Shown here: piece after piece, positions 24,512-36,500 of the stretch
Layout of the letters: every line of letters begins with the position of its first letter
Position numbering within the stretch: the first letter of the stretch is position 1
Origin: Acanthococcus lagerstroemiae
Taxonomy: Eukaryota; Arthropoda; Insecta; Hemiptera; Eriococcidae
NCBI GenBank assembly: GCA_031841125.1
Contig: CM063113.1
Coordinates: 57,963,211-58,027,210, forward strand
Length of the DNA: 64,000 nt
Direction of reading: 5' to 3'
Program-made: the position numbers and the translations under genes
Notes under the pieces: model-generated
Told to the model about the DNA's origin: nothing
The model's input: the letters and a program-made list of their open reading frames with translations, nothing else
The model's database searches: none

Positions 24512-27500
24512 ATGCGAAAGAGAAACAATTCCATCCGCAAGTACTTCAGATTTTGTGCCGAAACGAATAAAAGCGTTTGTCTTTGCCCAGATGAAGAACA
24601 TTCCCGTGTATGTGCTTGCAGTTTATCTGTAAGTATGTTCTTTTGTTCGCATATAGAAAGAAAAGCCGAGTCAGATTCATCGCGTGTACCTCTTCAGGTA
24701 AATATTACATACTTGTTTGTTTCAGGGTACTAAATCATCTAATTTGAAGAATCACATTCGTAGATTGCATCCTGAAATATACGAAGAGTATTTAAAGAAT
24801 GTAGATTTAGAAGACAATCCCAAACCAATGATAACAGTAACTACAGAACACTCGAAAGACAAGAAGTCTGTGCGTACGAGAATACGGAAAAAGCGCAGTT
24901 TCATTCGCCAGTATTTTCTGTACTGTCCAGAAACAAACCGAAGCAAATGCTTGTGCCAAAATGATGAAGGCACTGCGATATGTGCGGTCCAGTTGAGAGT
25001 TAGTGTTAATTAGTAAATTTATATCTATCTTTATCGTATTTGCTGCTCCATTTAATTGCATCGTTGTAAAGATCATTACATGAACGTGGTCTGTTTTGTT
25101 CCAGGGTAACAAAGCTTCTAATTTGAAAGTGCATGTTCGCAAACGTCACCCCCATCTGTACGAAAATTATTTGAAAAGTGAAAACGTTCGTTCCAATCTT
25201 AAAGACACTGATGTTGATGGCAGTTCTGTTAGTCATCCAAAACCTGTAACCCTAGGAAGAAGTGCCATTCGGGAATACTTTGAGTACTGCCCGGAAACGA
25301 ATAAAAGCGAATGTCTGTGCCTAAATGAGAGTGATTCTGCGAGATGCGCGTTCCAGTTGACAGTAAGCGTCGGTCTTCCATGTGAAAGAAGCAGGATCAC
25401 GTGTCATATCACTAAATTGATTAATATTCCGGTTAATTAATTTCAGGGTAACAAATCGTCTAATTTACAAACCCATGTTCGAAAACGACATCCCACCGTG
25501 TACGAAGAATACTTGAAGACTACAAATGCAGAAAACAGTTATATCAAACCACATGTTCACATCAATTCGGAATATTCCTCTGCGGCTGGTCAATTTGCCC
25601 CCAGTCAACCAATTTCAGTTCTGATTAATCAGGAAGATGTGATTAATGGCATAATTGAAATGCTAACAGTTAATGGTAGACCGTTACACTGGCTTCTAGA
25701 TTCAGGTTTTAGAAGGTCTTTTGGTCTCGTTTTAAATGCAGCGAACATAACTTTGAATGAACAAACTGTAGTTGATCTTATCAAAGATCGTAGTCAGAAG
25801 ATACGGACTAAACTACAATCTATTACTTGTGGCAAATTAGTGAGCGTCAAAGTGGACTGCTTAACGAAAGTAGATCGACTATTCATTTGTGTTCATGTAC
25901 AGCTCATTGACGATGGAGAAATAGTTGTATTTACTTTGAATACACTCGAATTACAAGTTCCACAATCCGTCGAAACTTTGAAAAATTCTATCTTGGCTGA
26001 ACTGGAAAAGTTCGGTATTAGTTGTGAGTATATATACACAATCACAATCGATAACGGAGTCAACACTTTCAAGACAGTCACATCGATCGGTGGAAATGAA
26101 AACGAAGACGAATATAACGATATTGATGCTTCCGACTTGGTAGACTGCTTGCAAAACTACGACTGGCAGGAGCATTATATAACAAGTAATTGAAAATATT
26201 CTGTAAAGAAACAGTTGAAAATTTCACTCATGTCCACTCCCTGTTGGGCGTTACACAACTTTTTAGTTTTTATCGACCTGTGATCTATCTGGTACCCCGC
26301 TAGCTAGTAGATTGTCTCAGTGCCATTGTCAGTCTTGTCGCAAGTCCTAGAGTTTTTCTCCTAGTGAGGGCAACGATAACTAATGTTATTGTCTCTGTGC
26401 TGGACAGATATGGAGCTGAAAATCAAGGTGTTTGCGGCTCGTGAAATCTTATAGTTGATATGCGTATGTCTCTTATGTCTTGTCTTCCAGCTCTCCATTC
26501 TTACCCCTGAATCTAACCGCCCATTCTTCATAATATCTTGTCTTTCCCCTTGTGTTAAAACCTCTGCACGAGTATCAAAAAGTCTAAAGATCTCATTCCA
26601 CAATTGATTGTACTTCGGTATCCTAATACGTGTTAGTTAATAGGTGGTCATTTCATTTTTGCAGGTATAGGATGTGCGGCGCATATTTTGCAGTTGTGTG
26701 TAGACGACACATTAAATGAAGATTCCTACAATGCTAGCAAAAACTACATAGATGTTATAAAAGCTGCTCGTGTAGTTGTGGAAGCAGTAAGAAGTCATGA
26801 TGATATGGCGGCTGTAATCCAGTCGTGTGGTTTGGAAACACCTGTTTTGGATACCTCAAACCGGTAAACTACTCACTACTTTTACGTAGTTAGTTTTATT
26901 TCGAAGAATGCGATTTTTATTGGAAGCCATTTTGTGATGTTACAGATGGTACTGCACGTTCACAATGCTGGAACGTCTACTATCATTGAGATCGCAATGC
27001 GACGCCTTGTCGACGGATGATACACGTTTTTTTATTCCATCGGCTACGTGGGACGCAATTGCAGAGATCGTTCAGGGTTTACTGCCCTTTCAAAAAGCTG
27101 CCTTGCGATTACAAAATGAGAATATAACTATCACTGATGCGTATAAAACTTTCAATATCTGTCACATGGAAACAGCAGAAACAGGTATGTTGGGTGCACC
27201 CTTGGGTGTACGAAATCATGATACGTCGAATTCTAAAATTTCTTAATGTGTAATTTCGTAGGGTCCTCATTTTCTGAAGAACTTCTGGATAACATGGATA
27301 GAAGACGACCGTCAGTATTCGAACGTGAGTTATTCCTGGCTGCGATGTTCCTTGACCCAAGATTCAATTTCGAACTTGATGGAGAACAAAAAGAGAAAGC
27401 TATCAAACATTTATTGTTCCTCCAAAATAAACTAGAAGGTAACTTGACCCTATATTACGTACTAACTAAATGCAAGACTCCTGCATACAGACTCAATGCG

Positions 27501-27941
27501 AGCACGAATTATATTTCAGATTTGCAGAAAGATAATGATATTCCTGATTCCGCACCTTTTAATACAGTACAGCCCGAGTGCGATGTCGACGATCCCACGG
27601 AAATTCGATACGAGAAATTCTTATCGCAAAAACATAAAACAAAACTTCAAGCATCGGCTTCAGCTCCCGAATTTGAGATAATCTGTAGGACCTTTAATCC
27701 TCCTCGCTTAAAAATACATGAAAATGTGCTGCAGTTCTGGGAGTTGAATAAAAACGTGTACCCGGAGTTGTATCCCGTCGCTGTTGTTATATTCGCTGTT
27801 CCTTGCACCCAAGTCAGTACTACGCGTCTGCTGTCACAGTTAAAATTCACTCAGAGTCCGGAGAGGAATTCTTGGGCACCGGATGTCATGGATGATATTC
27901 TTTTGTTGAATGCGAATTTTAGATTGAATTTCTTGTCGTGA
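24512..27941 (+). CDS. BED-finger hAT-transposase-like protein (7 exons, 834 aa)
   Basis: Exons by hand: 24512-24628, 24726-24998, 25105-25362, 25447-26185, 26665-26863, 26946-27184, 27262-27941; all have GT..AG and the frame stays open. The N-terminus has three tandem BED-like fingers. Each is split by a phase-0 intron between YFxYCPETNxSxCLC and GNKxSNLxxHVRKRHP with EEYLK. The cysteine pair is C-x-C instead of the usual C-x2-C. Then comes a hAT RNase-H-like region: VDCLTKVDRLFICVH (possible first Asp), TITIDNGVNTFK (second Asp), GCAAHILQL, RWYCTFTMLERLL. A C-terminal hAT dimerisation region follows (FWELNKNVYPELYPVAVVIF). The usual ER-x-FS motif is replaced by TTRLLSQLKF. No hAT ends or 8-bp duplication were found around it, so it may be a domesticated hAT gene; an old element with lost ends is the alternative. 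The start is the first ATG in frame before finger 1. Confidence 0.85.
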
Positions 27942-28069
27942 TTGTTTGTGCAGTTTTGTGTCAATTGTCTGAGTGCTATTTTTATCAAATGAGGAATTAG
28001 TGAGGGTTTTGCATTATAGTTTATTTTCTCGACTACAATTGAGGACTAGTCGTTAAGAAGGGTCCATAC

Positions 28070-28236
28070 AGCGCCGTATCTCCCTAGAAGCAAACGAAGC
28101 CATTCGAGCGGCAAATTTTTCAAAAATGTAGATAATACAATGGTACATGGCTTTATATTTACTATTATTTTTTTGGAACATAGGGGCGGCAAAAACATTT
28201 TGGCCTAGAGCGGCTAAGCCCCTTAGTCCGTCCCTG
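28070..28236. mobile_element. hAT MITE, near-perfect 8-bp TSD
   Basis: A 167-bp element with ends CAGCGCCGTATCTCC and GGCTAAGCCCCTTAGTCC + GTCCCTG. The flanks are GGTCCATA (28062-28069) and GATCCATA (28237-28244), 7 of 8 identical. It lies between the 3' ends of the BED gene and PDCD2. Confidence 0.7.
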
Positions 28237-28298
28237 GATCCATAGTCCACCAATGAAGAACTCACTCTGAATGGGTCGTAACAAAAGCAAGTAGCTAA

Positions 28299-28304
28299 AA
28301 TAAA
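28299..28304 (+). terminator. Candidate polyadenylation signal of the BED gene
   Basis: AATAAA, 358 bp after the BED stop codon and just past the MITE at 28070-28236. It is the first plus-strand AATAAA I see downstream. Assignment is inferred. Confidence 0.35.
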
Positions 28305-28642
28305 TAGTCCATTTTAGGATTTGAAGGCCTTGTTAACGGTAGATCCTGTTTTTATAAGTGTTCCTCATTTTGTAAGTTCAAAAGTTTTGTTACTATCAAA
28401 TATATGTGTTTCTTTCGACGTACATGTTACTTAGTTTATTGAGCGAGTAAGCTGAAACATTAATCTTCTAGTTGAGGTTGTCAGCATGTCAACCATCTAC
28501 ACTGAATCGGAACAGAAACATAATACCTCTGGATTCCGCTCTCGAATAGGAGGGCATGTACCTTCCCTAAGCAATGCGGAAGATTGGCCGGACATCAGTA
28601 CATATATGTTTAAGGAATAATGAAATACATCACTAGTGGTAG

Positions 28643-28648
28643 TTTATT
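28643..28648 (-). terminator. Polyadenylation signal of PDCD2
   Basis: AATAAA on the minus strand 13 bases after the PDCD2 stop codon. Position and orientation fit a very short 3' UTR. Confidence 0.6.
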
Positions 28649-28660
28649 GTCCAACATGTA

Positions 28661-30322
28661 CTAAGTAAGTAAATCCTGCTTCCATAGATACTCCTTCTTG
28701 TATGCAGATCCCTGATCACAACTACTTCGGCAGGTATAAATAGCCAATGTACCCCAATCTAGTAAACCAGCAGCATAATCATTTTCTTGGTCAAGGTTCA
28801 GGTGATTTAGAAGTTGCGGAAGGACCTAGATCCAACAGAAAATAATGATCCAGTAAAAAAAGTGTACATACACGTGTAATAGATGGTTGTCATTCAGCGT
28901 CGGGTTTAGAACAAATACGCCCGAAGGTACTTGCCCTTCTAATAAATCCAATTTTTGTTACAGATCATTACAAGCTAGAATTTCGTCCATTTAATGGCAA
29001 TATATCATGATTCCAAGATCAAAAACTTTACGAATAGGACCACTCACCAGTGCTGGATTTAGCATAATTGCCGCTGTGGGCAGTTGCGCTACGCCGCCTA
29101 TTTGATTGTGCGTTCAGAGTTTTTCTTCCGACTCTTTTCTTTCATTTCCCCTAAATTTGCAGCTCTCAAATTTTTGCCGCCCTGGGCAACTGCCCATTTT
29201 GGCCTTATGGTAAATCCAGCACTGCCACTCACTATATCTTCAAACATACAGTTAGGGATGTTTTATGTGTTTTTGAAGTTGAAATATTTCAAGATGGAAG
29301 AATTTCAATTACCTGGAATTCGAATTCTCTGTCATCACCGCAATAGTCGCAAACTGGAATCGAATCGTGGCTAGGAATATGCTCGTCGGACAACCACAAC
29401 GGTTGCGTATTCTTCCCATACCTAATCACTTGCTCTGGTTTCATTGCGACACGGCTTTTGAAATTGGCAAACGCTTTATCTTGAATCTTTTCTGAACATT
29501 CGCTGAAAATCTGCTCCACAGCTGGGTCATCTGAAACATCAAATGTGATTGCCAACTTTAATAATAATAATCAACTTATGGAGATATAACAGAACGCATA
29601 AACGTACAGTTCACAATGTGTTCCAAGTCCAGCTCAGCACAATATGACTTACCTTGTGCAGAAGCTAGCTTGGCAAAACTTGAATAATTAGATTCAGTTT
29701 CAAGAGCATGGTCTTCAGCGGTTTCACTATCGGATTCTGAATCTTCACTGCAAGATTCAGAATCCGACAAATCTTCAGGTTCAATACCTAATCCGTATTC
29801 CGGCAATAGGGGCACACGCGAACATACTTCCGGCTGTGGACCACAATCATGGAACTGCTCGTGATCATTCGAACAAAACTGCTTGACACATTTCCGATTA
29901 CATCGAAGTTCAGCTCGAATTCCGCAGATGTGGCACAAATTTATACCAAATTTGGAACAAGTAAGATCCGGTCGCCAATTTCTGTTCTCTACAGGAGGTG
30001 TGCTTGGGTAATACGAATTGCACCTAGGTAACTGGCTTCTGAGGACGATGAAATTTCTGTTCGAATTCGGCAGGAAACACTCTTTCGACGTGCACAAAAA
30101 TACAAACACTGTTCGGTGAAAAGCGGATTCTTTCTCATCAACTGGACTGTACAACTGACAAAGAAACCGATATGGCGACCTGCATCGGGAGCATATGAGT
30201 TCTTCCGTAGCTGGGATATCTTTCAAATCCAGCCATGCAGGTTTTCCACCTACTTTACTCGGGAAGAACCTGCTGTCTAGAAGTTCAGCTGATTTGTCGA
30301 TGAAACCCAGGTCCACTGCCAT
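28661..30322 (-). CDS. Zfrp8: PDCD2 / Zfrp8 (programmed cell death protein 2)
   Basis: Exons on the minus strand: 30322-29653, 29530-29313, 28825-28661; phases 1 and 0; 350 aa (human PDCD2 is 344). Exon 1 opens MAVDLGFIDKSAELLDSRFF and carries KPAWLDLKDIPATEEL, then CSRCRSPYRFLCQLYSP. A MYND zinc finger follows at about residues 130-155 (CHICGIRAELRCNRKC, FCSNDHEQFHDC), then a serine/glutamate-rich acidic linker. Exon 2 has PEQVIRYGKNTQPLWLSDEH and CDYCGDDREFEFQ. Exon 3 has VLPQLLNHLNLDQE, DWGTLAIYTCRSSC and EYLWKQDL, the conserved PDCD2 C-terminus. Known role of the family: chaperoning 40S ribosomal protein uS5 and, in Drosophila, haematopoietic and germline stem-cell maintenance. It is head-to-head with TMEM50. 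Intron 2 contains a hAT MITE. All expected zinc-binding motifs are intact. Confidence 0.95.
29048..29224. mobile_element. hAT MITE in PDCD2 intron 2
   Basis: A 177-bp element. The ends CAGTGCTGGATTTA and TAAATCCAGCACTG are perfect 14-bp inverted repeats, with further similarity inward (GGGCAGTTGC). CCACTCAC is duplicated perfectly at 29040-29047 and 29225-29232. It is non-coding; an open frame across it (29084-29374) is chance. Confidence 0.95.
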
Positions 30323-30997
30323 ATATATATGTGTGCGAAGAACAGACTCGACAATAATAAAACGGTAAAATGATAAATGAGAAGGTTAAGCCGATTTGCA
30401 CTATCGATATGGTCGACGGTAGTTGTTGACGAAACCGCATACACATCAAGTTAGGCGAAAAACTAAATTAACAGGACACGCGTACATGAGACATGAGAAA
30501 AAGCTTCGCCGCAAGAAGAAGGCCGCAGCTTAATGAATAATGATAAGAGAGATAAAAGTATGAATGATAACAAGATTTTACTTAGAGCATAAAAAACAGA
30601 AGATCGGACTTTTGGAGTTTGAGTTTTATAATTATGAAAAGTTGCTCTATCTATTGATATGATTTATAATCAATGGGAAGCCATATCTTTTTTTGACGAC
30701 GGATTTCCAAGACTTTCGTGAATTTTTGTTCTACATCTGATAATTTCGTCTTACGTCTCTTTAATGATTTGAATTATTGCTGTTTTGTTTTCAACTTTTT
30801 GGATTATTTCACTTCAGGGAGTCAAGTAATCATTTCATTCATTCTATTATCTCGGGCACTCTCGAAGAATAAACCGAACAATATCTCCGTGAATGATTCA
30901 AATTATTTTTATTATCAGTCCTGTCAAGTGTCTGCAGTACGACCAAGTTGAGAGATTCTTGTAAATCCGTTGTGTCATAATATACTCCAACGCTAAC
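30323..30997. promoter_or_regulatory. Probable bidirectional promoter, PDCD2/TMEM50
   Basis: 675 bp between two divergent start codons. No TATA box stands out at a fixed distance from either gene. The short spacing suggests a shared promoter region. Transcription starts are not visible from sequence alone. Confidence 0.45.
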
Positions 30998-32072
30998 ATG
31001 TCGTCATGGAGAGATAGTATCACTATTAATTCCTGTATCTGGTTTGAGAACGAAGAGAACAAGAAGAATGCTACATCGTCGATCATATCAGGTTTATTTG
31101 TAAGTAATGATTTTTCTTCGTTCTTTCGTCTCCACTTCATGTTGTAGTTACATTTTGCGTAGTAATATAGGTACACGAAAACCTGGTTTTTACGAACTCC
31201 AGGGGACGGACTTTTATGGCTGCAAACGAAATATATACGCTCATGGATCAGTTAGAACCGGGGAATACTTCATAAAATTGTAAAATATTTTAAACTGGCG
31301 TATAAATAAATCAGATTTAAACAGTATTAGAATATGTCAACTTTGCTCAGAATCCATTTGTCTGCTGTGTTAAATTTCCTTGGGTCTTTTGTACTCTGTG
31401 CAGTTTTTCGTCGGATGGTGGTTGCTAATCGATGCCAAAGCCGTGTCAGAAAGCTTCAGTTTCGGATATTTTGTCTGCGGTATTCTCGGAACAATATCAT
31501 TGCTCATGTAAGTTCGATTTTGAGTCTACTTTTGGGATTCTACCATGAACCGGCTATGTGTTGCGACCATTTCCGTGGTGATCCTTTTTGGTCTGTTATT
31601 TTAATTATGTTTTCAAAAGCATGCCTAATGCGATAATTTATTCTGTAATGTTTTATTTACGCTTATTCGCAGGGTAAATGTAATATCGCGGTCCCAAATA
31701 CAAGAAGAATCATCAGGCGGCTATTTGGGTGTGAATGGGGCCAGAGCTTGGCTATTTGTTGGATTCGTTCTAGGATTCGCTTCTGTTATAGCGGCATTTT
31801 GGCTTTTCTTTTCCGACTTTTATAAGACTGGAGAACCGAAGGACAAGTGTAAGTTCCAAATGTGATATACATTTCGAAATAAACAATATGCCCAATTATT
31901 AATAACACAGCTTTGGTTGCCAAAATTTTCCAAATCGTCGAATAATTCTGATTGATTGCATTTCATGCTTGTTATTTCAGTTGCCGGAGTTGAGCTGCTT
32001 CTACAGAATATCCTGATATTCCTGAGTTCCCTTACTTACAAATTCGGTCGAGTGGAAGACCAGTATTGGTAA
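30998..32072 (+). CDS. TMEM50A: TMEM50 family membrane protein (4 exons, 157 aa)
   Basis: Exons 30998-31099, 31404-31507, 31673-31848, 31981-32072; phases 0, 2, 1; the product is 157 aa, the same length as human TMEM50A. Order of motifs: MSSWRDSITINSCIWFENEE (N-terminal Cys followed by an acidic patch), NATSSIISGLFFFVGWWLLI (TM1), DAKAVSESFSFGYFVCGILG (TM2), NGARAWLFVGFVLGF (TM3, with the conserved GAR-WLF-GF), then FAGVELLLQNILIFLSSLTY (TM4) and the C-terminal KFGRVEDQYW matching the family's KFGRTEDLW ending. The family sits in endoplasmic reticulum and late-secretory membranes with poorly defined function. The start was chosen because it begins the only frame that joins all exons. TMEM50A and TMEM50B cannot be separated here; insects usually have one gene. 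Confidence 0.93.
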
Positions 32073-32252
32073 ATAATTCATTTGAACTAAGTCATTATTT
32101 ATATTCAATTTTGTACATATTATAATTTTGCCCGCTCGTCTTTGAAATGTGTATCGCGTTTTTGTATTTTCTTTGTATAATTGTATTGCTGATATTCGTA
32201 GCCTCTGGTATTTCATATTAAGTAGAAATATTGTCTCGAATGGATATTACTC

Positions 32253-32258
32253 AATAAA
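32253..32258 (+). terminator. Candidate polyadenylation signal of TMEM50
   Basis: AATAAA, 181 bases after the TMEM50 stop codon on the same strand; first such signal downstream. Confidence 0.5.
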
Positions 32259-33580
32259 TGAACTTCCACTTCAGTGCCTTTCACCTGTTTTAAACATTGT
32301 TGCGGAGAACATAATTTCTAGAGTTCCACAACTATTACGTGTTTCTGTAAAGGACTCGAAGAATTCGAGTTTAGAAATTCAGTTTTTACAACTTGTCTGG
32401 AACAAAGCGGTGGCACACAAGCACAAAGAACCACACCTTAGGCGAAATCACGTATTATAATACTCAGTGAGAACATACTCTGTTCTCGGTGCATACTCTT
32501 AATATCGATGTAACTGAAATGAGGTGCAGGAGACCTAAAATGATAAGTACTTTATATTAACGATAAAATCACAAACACAATATGAAGAAATCACCAAAAG
32601 TTGAGTAAATAGCACATGCGTGGTAAAATTACTCGCGTTAACACATTTCTATGTTGATGTACGTCAAGTAGGTATAAATTCAAAAGATTTAACGCAATTC
32701 AGACAATAACATACGCTGAATTGCCACTCGAATAAAATTCATGCCACTTTTGCTGAATACATAGCAAAGTAAATCCTATGAATGATTAAATAGGATACAT
32801 ATCATAGTAAAATAGAAAATTACAACTGTGCACGTCCATCACATAAAACTTAGGCAAACTCATACATGCAGTTTCGGATCTGAACTGATCCAACTTATCC
32901 GTCCATTTGCCTTTTATTTAAGTTCAAATTAAGGTTTGAACTCCGTAGAGATTCGCAAAATTGAGATTTTCGTATTTGGAGTAGGGTGTATAAATAATCA
33001 CTAGAAAACAGGTAATTAGTGACCCAGCTAGAGCACTACAAACCAACTACCATTTCTATCGTCTTTTCAGAACGCAACCACATCTATAGTTACAACATAT
33101 GTACAATATTAAGTATTTACAACTAACATCTTGTTTGAAAACATGATTTTGGTGTATTCCAAATAAAACCAGCTTTTTCTTCTCCAAAAATAATCACGAT
33201 ATTGAGTAATCAAACCTATCTAATGGTTCGATATTTTCTACATGAATTTACAACTGAAAACAAAAATCACAGTTCCTAACCAAATACGAAAACTACCTAC
33301 TCTCAATCTGCAATCATTATTATTAACTAAGAAATTTGAACGTCAAAATTCGCGGATGACAAATTCATCAACTTGTACCGAGGAATCTCGAAATAACGGG
33401 AAGAATTATTACCGAGTTCTCTTTGGTACAGCTAATGAAGTCAAAAAATGCGTACAAATAAAAATGTAATAAAAGAATCCTATATAATCATAAATAAAAA
33501 GAACGTTCTAAAACAACATCGGACGGATACAAATGTAGAAGAGCGACCAGAACAACGCCGCTAGGATGAACGCTACTGGT
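32259..33580. other. Intergenic, convergent gene ends
   Basis: About 1.3 kb between the 3' ends of TMEM50 (plus) and the nucleotidyltransferase gene (minus). It is AT-rich with no exon or transposon ends seen. A 75-codon frame at 33242-33469 has no domain. A minus-strand AATAAA near 32930 could serve the nucleotidyltransferase gene. Confidence 0.5.
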
Positions 33581-36500
33581 TCACAGTTTCAAAATCTGCA
33601 CCGTCTGTTTACACAACTCAACGAAACAAGCGAATTTTCGGCTGTTAATAGTCTTGGTCAAGTTGTGGCAGTGGTCGAACGGATCTTGAATGCATAGACT
33701 TTCAAAGTCGCCTAACACCTTTCGGTTCTGAACTCGATCAGTCGACATTTTCAACTTGAACGTTCGGAACACCGTCGGAAGACTTTCATAGCACTCGATA
33801 AAATGTTTTTTCTCGATTTTGATACCGGTTAATGTGCAGAGCACGTAGTGGATCAGCGAGGAATCGCTGTAGAATTCGAAAAACTTAAGTAACAACTCCT
33901 TTTCAGTCATGGTACAGGTACTTCGCCATACAATGTTCCTAATGTTCGGGAACGAACAGTTCCAACCTGTGAACAGGCGAAATTTGGATCATGTATGCAT
34001 AGTTTTGATAACTTTTATTGCTAAGCCTGTTGAAGACTTTTCAAGACTAGATGCAGAAAGGCCGATAGTCATAGTTAGGTAGATAATTTGTTATCCATAC
34101 CTTCAACGGTGAAATCTTGCTGACCAGGTGGTAACATAAATTTAAGCGCTATTACTGTAGGAACAACAGCTATCTGAGGTTGCATCAAGAAAAAAAGTAC
34201 CATCCAAATCTGAGCATATGTGGTGAATAGGTTGCGGTCCGCGAGATCATTGCATGCCATCCATAACTTCACGCCGCAAACCAAGAACTTTATTCTATCA
34301 TCGAGTTCCAAGTAGGTTCTGCAAAATAAATTCACTTATCAAGAAATATTACTCACAATAGCAATGTTGATATCGATACAAAGTCAGAACGGCGAGACGG
34401 GTTTTTGGCAAGGGGCCTGTAAAATTGGGCCCGGTAAAATTTTACGAGCCCGAGGAAAGACACGCGAAATTTCTTAGGGGTGGCTAAAAAAGGAAGGACA
34501 ACCCACAGAGGCAAGTTCCCAAATTAATAATAATAATAATAATAATAATGCAGTAAACTCTCTGTAATTCGAGCTCCCGTAATTCGAAAATCTCCCTAAT
34601 TCGAATAACTAAATGAATCCCGCCCCGTTGTGATCTAATGTATAGTTAAAATGTACTCTGTGATACGAAAAAATTCGCGTAAAAGATCTCCCCAATTCGA
34701 GCCGATGACGCTTGGAAAACCAGCAAAAACAGGTCTTCTTCTGCAATTTTTCTGTCGATTCCGGAACTGTATATTGTAGAAAATTCGTCATGTGATAACA
34801 TAAATATGAGGAGGGCTACGGTGTGTGTTGCTCGCCCACGTCAGTTCAGTGACTTTTATTCATGCGATTCGAAATGGCAAAGCGTGGTAATTACGTGACG
34901 TGTACCTGATGTCGAGTAAAAACTCAAAATTGTTCACGAAGCGGTGAAGAAAGGTGATGCGGCGAAGAAGTACGGTATACCGAGCAGTACACCATCGACG
35001 TGCAACATGCTGGAAAGTATCCATATCTACTTCGGACACAAGAAGTTGTGTCGGAAGACGTATTTGTAGCCATCAATAAGATTTATATAGGGGCTAGTAC
35101 TGTACAGCAAGCCAAACAGTCTAAAATTACTGACTACACATTTTAGCGCATATTGACAGTCGTATTCGCGTAGGCATATTGTTTTATACTGTACGGCATT
35201 TTGTAAAAAAAAAATCCCCAATTCGAAATTATTTCGCGGTTCTTTGAGATTCGAATTACAGAGAGTTTACTGAAAATGGAAAACAGCAAAATTACTGCAC
35301 TGGGGCCTCGCTTTTGGCTCTCGACATCACTGTACAAAACGACTGTGTAATAGATGGAGAGCCATCTGTAAACGCAAACAATCTCGTTAATTCGTATTTG
35401 CTGGTATTTTCCTTGAATGTCGATAGATCGAAGTTCGGGTCAATAATTAACAGTATTTATGAACTGAATTAGCGACTAATATTGTCCATCATTATGTTCA
35501 TCAATACTGCTGACCACGAAATTGATACTGAAGGTTACAGTAGGACTCGTATACAATTGTTTTCGTAGCGAAAAATATGCACAGTCAGGTAGAAAACAGT
35601 GCCGTATAGAGTTACATTTCACCGAAATATCACACAGGCTGGTCGCTCGCATTTCAGGGGTGGGAGCTCAAGGAATATTAGTCTTAGCAAAGAGCATACA
35701 TAACATGACTGCCCAGGGCCCCGATTACGACCGACAGTTTAGCGTGATAAAAAATTTTATCAGTTTTTATCAACGTGATAAAACCATGATAAAACAGATT
35801 TTGTCAATGTTTTATCAACTTCCTCATGGCTGTAGATAAAATGTTGAGAGGAGTGACAAGGTTGAGAAAGCAGGGAAACTGAAGCGTTGATCGTAATACA
35901 TGATATTTTGTCGCTGTATCATTATCACGCTTATTGGTCGGTCGTAATTGGGGCCCTGGTAAACGTTATTAGTCACTTTAAAATCTTACGGTTAATACCG
36001 TTGAGAGACACATGTAATACGTTACGTTTTGCATTATGTATGTATATATTTTTTCTTCAAAAAGTTTCTAATTTTAGGAGGGGCATGGGAAACTAGAGGA
36101 GCGCTCATCAATAGGTCAGGGGTATCACAGAACTCGTGATCTACATTAGTCGAATACTGATTGATGACTTACTTCACGAGAATGCTATTCATAGTGCTTA
36201 GACCACTTTTAAATGACAGATCACAATTCAAATTCGATCTAACGTGAGTGAATTTCACGATCGGAACACGGGCGAATGGTATGGAAGTAATATTGCGGAA
36301 TTCGTTCGAATACCGCTTCATTTCTTTGGCAAATAATACCACAAGCTGTCGCTGCAAGTCACTGTTGTCATGCATCGAACCCCGGAATGAGTTGCCTGCA
36401 AAAATTCCCACGTTCAGTTATATTAAATCAATTAAAAAAAAGTAAAAATCAAGCGCTTGTGTTACAGTCAGCAAACCCGACAGTGATTTACCGATTTGCA

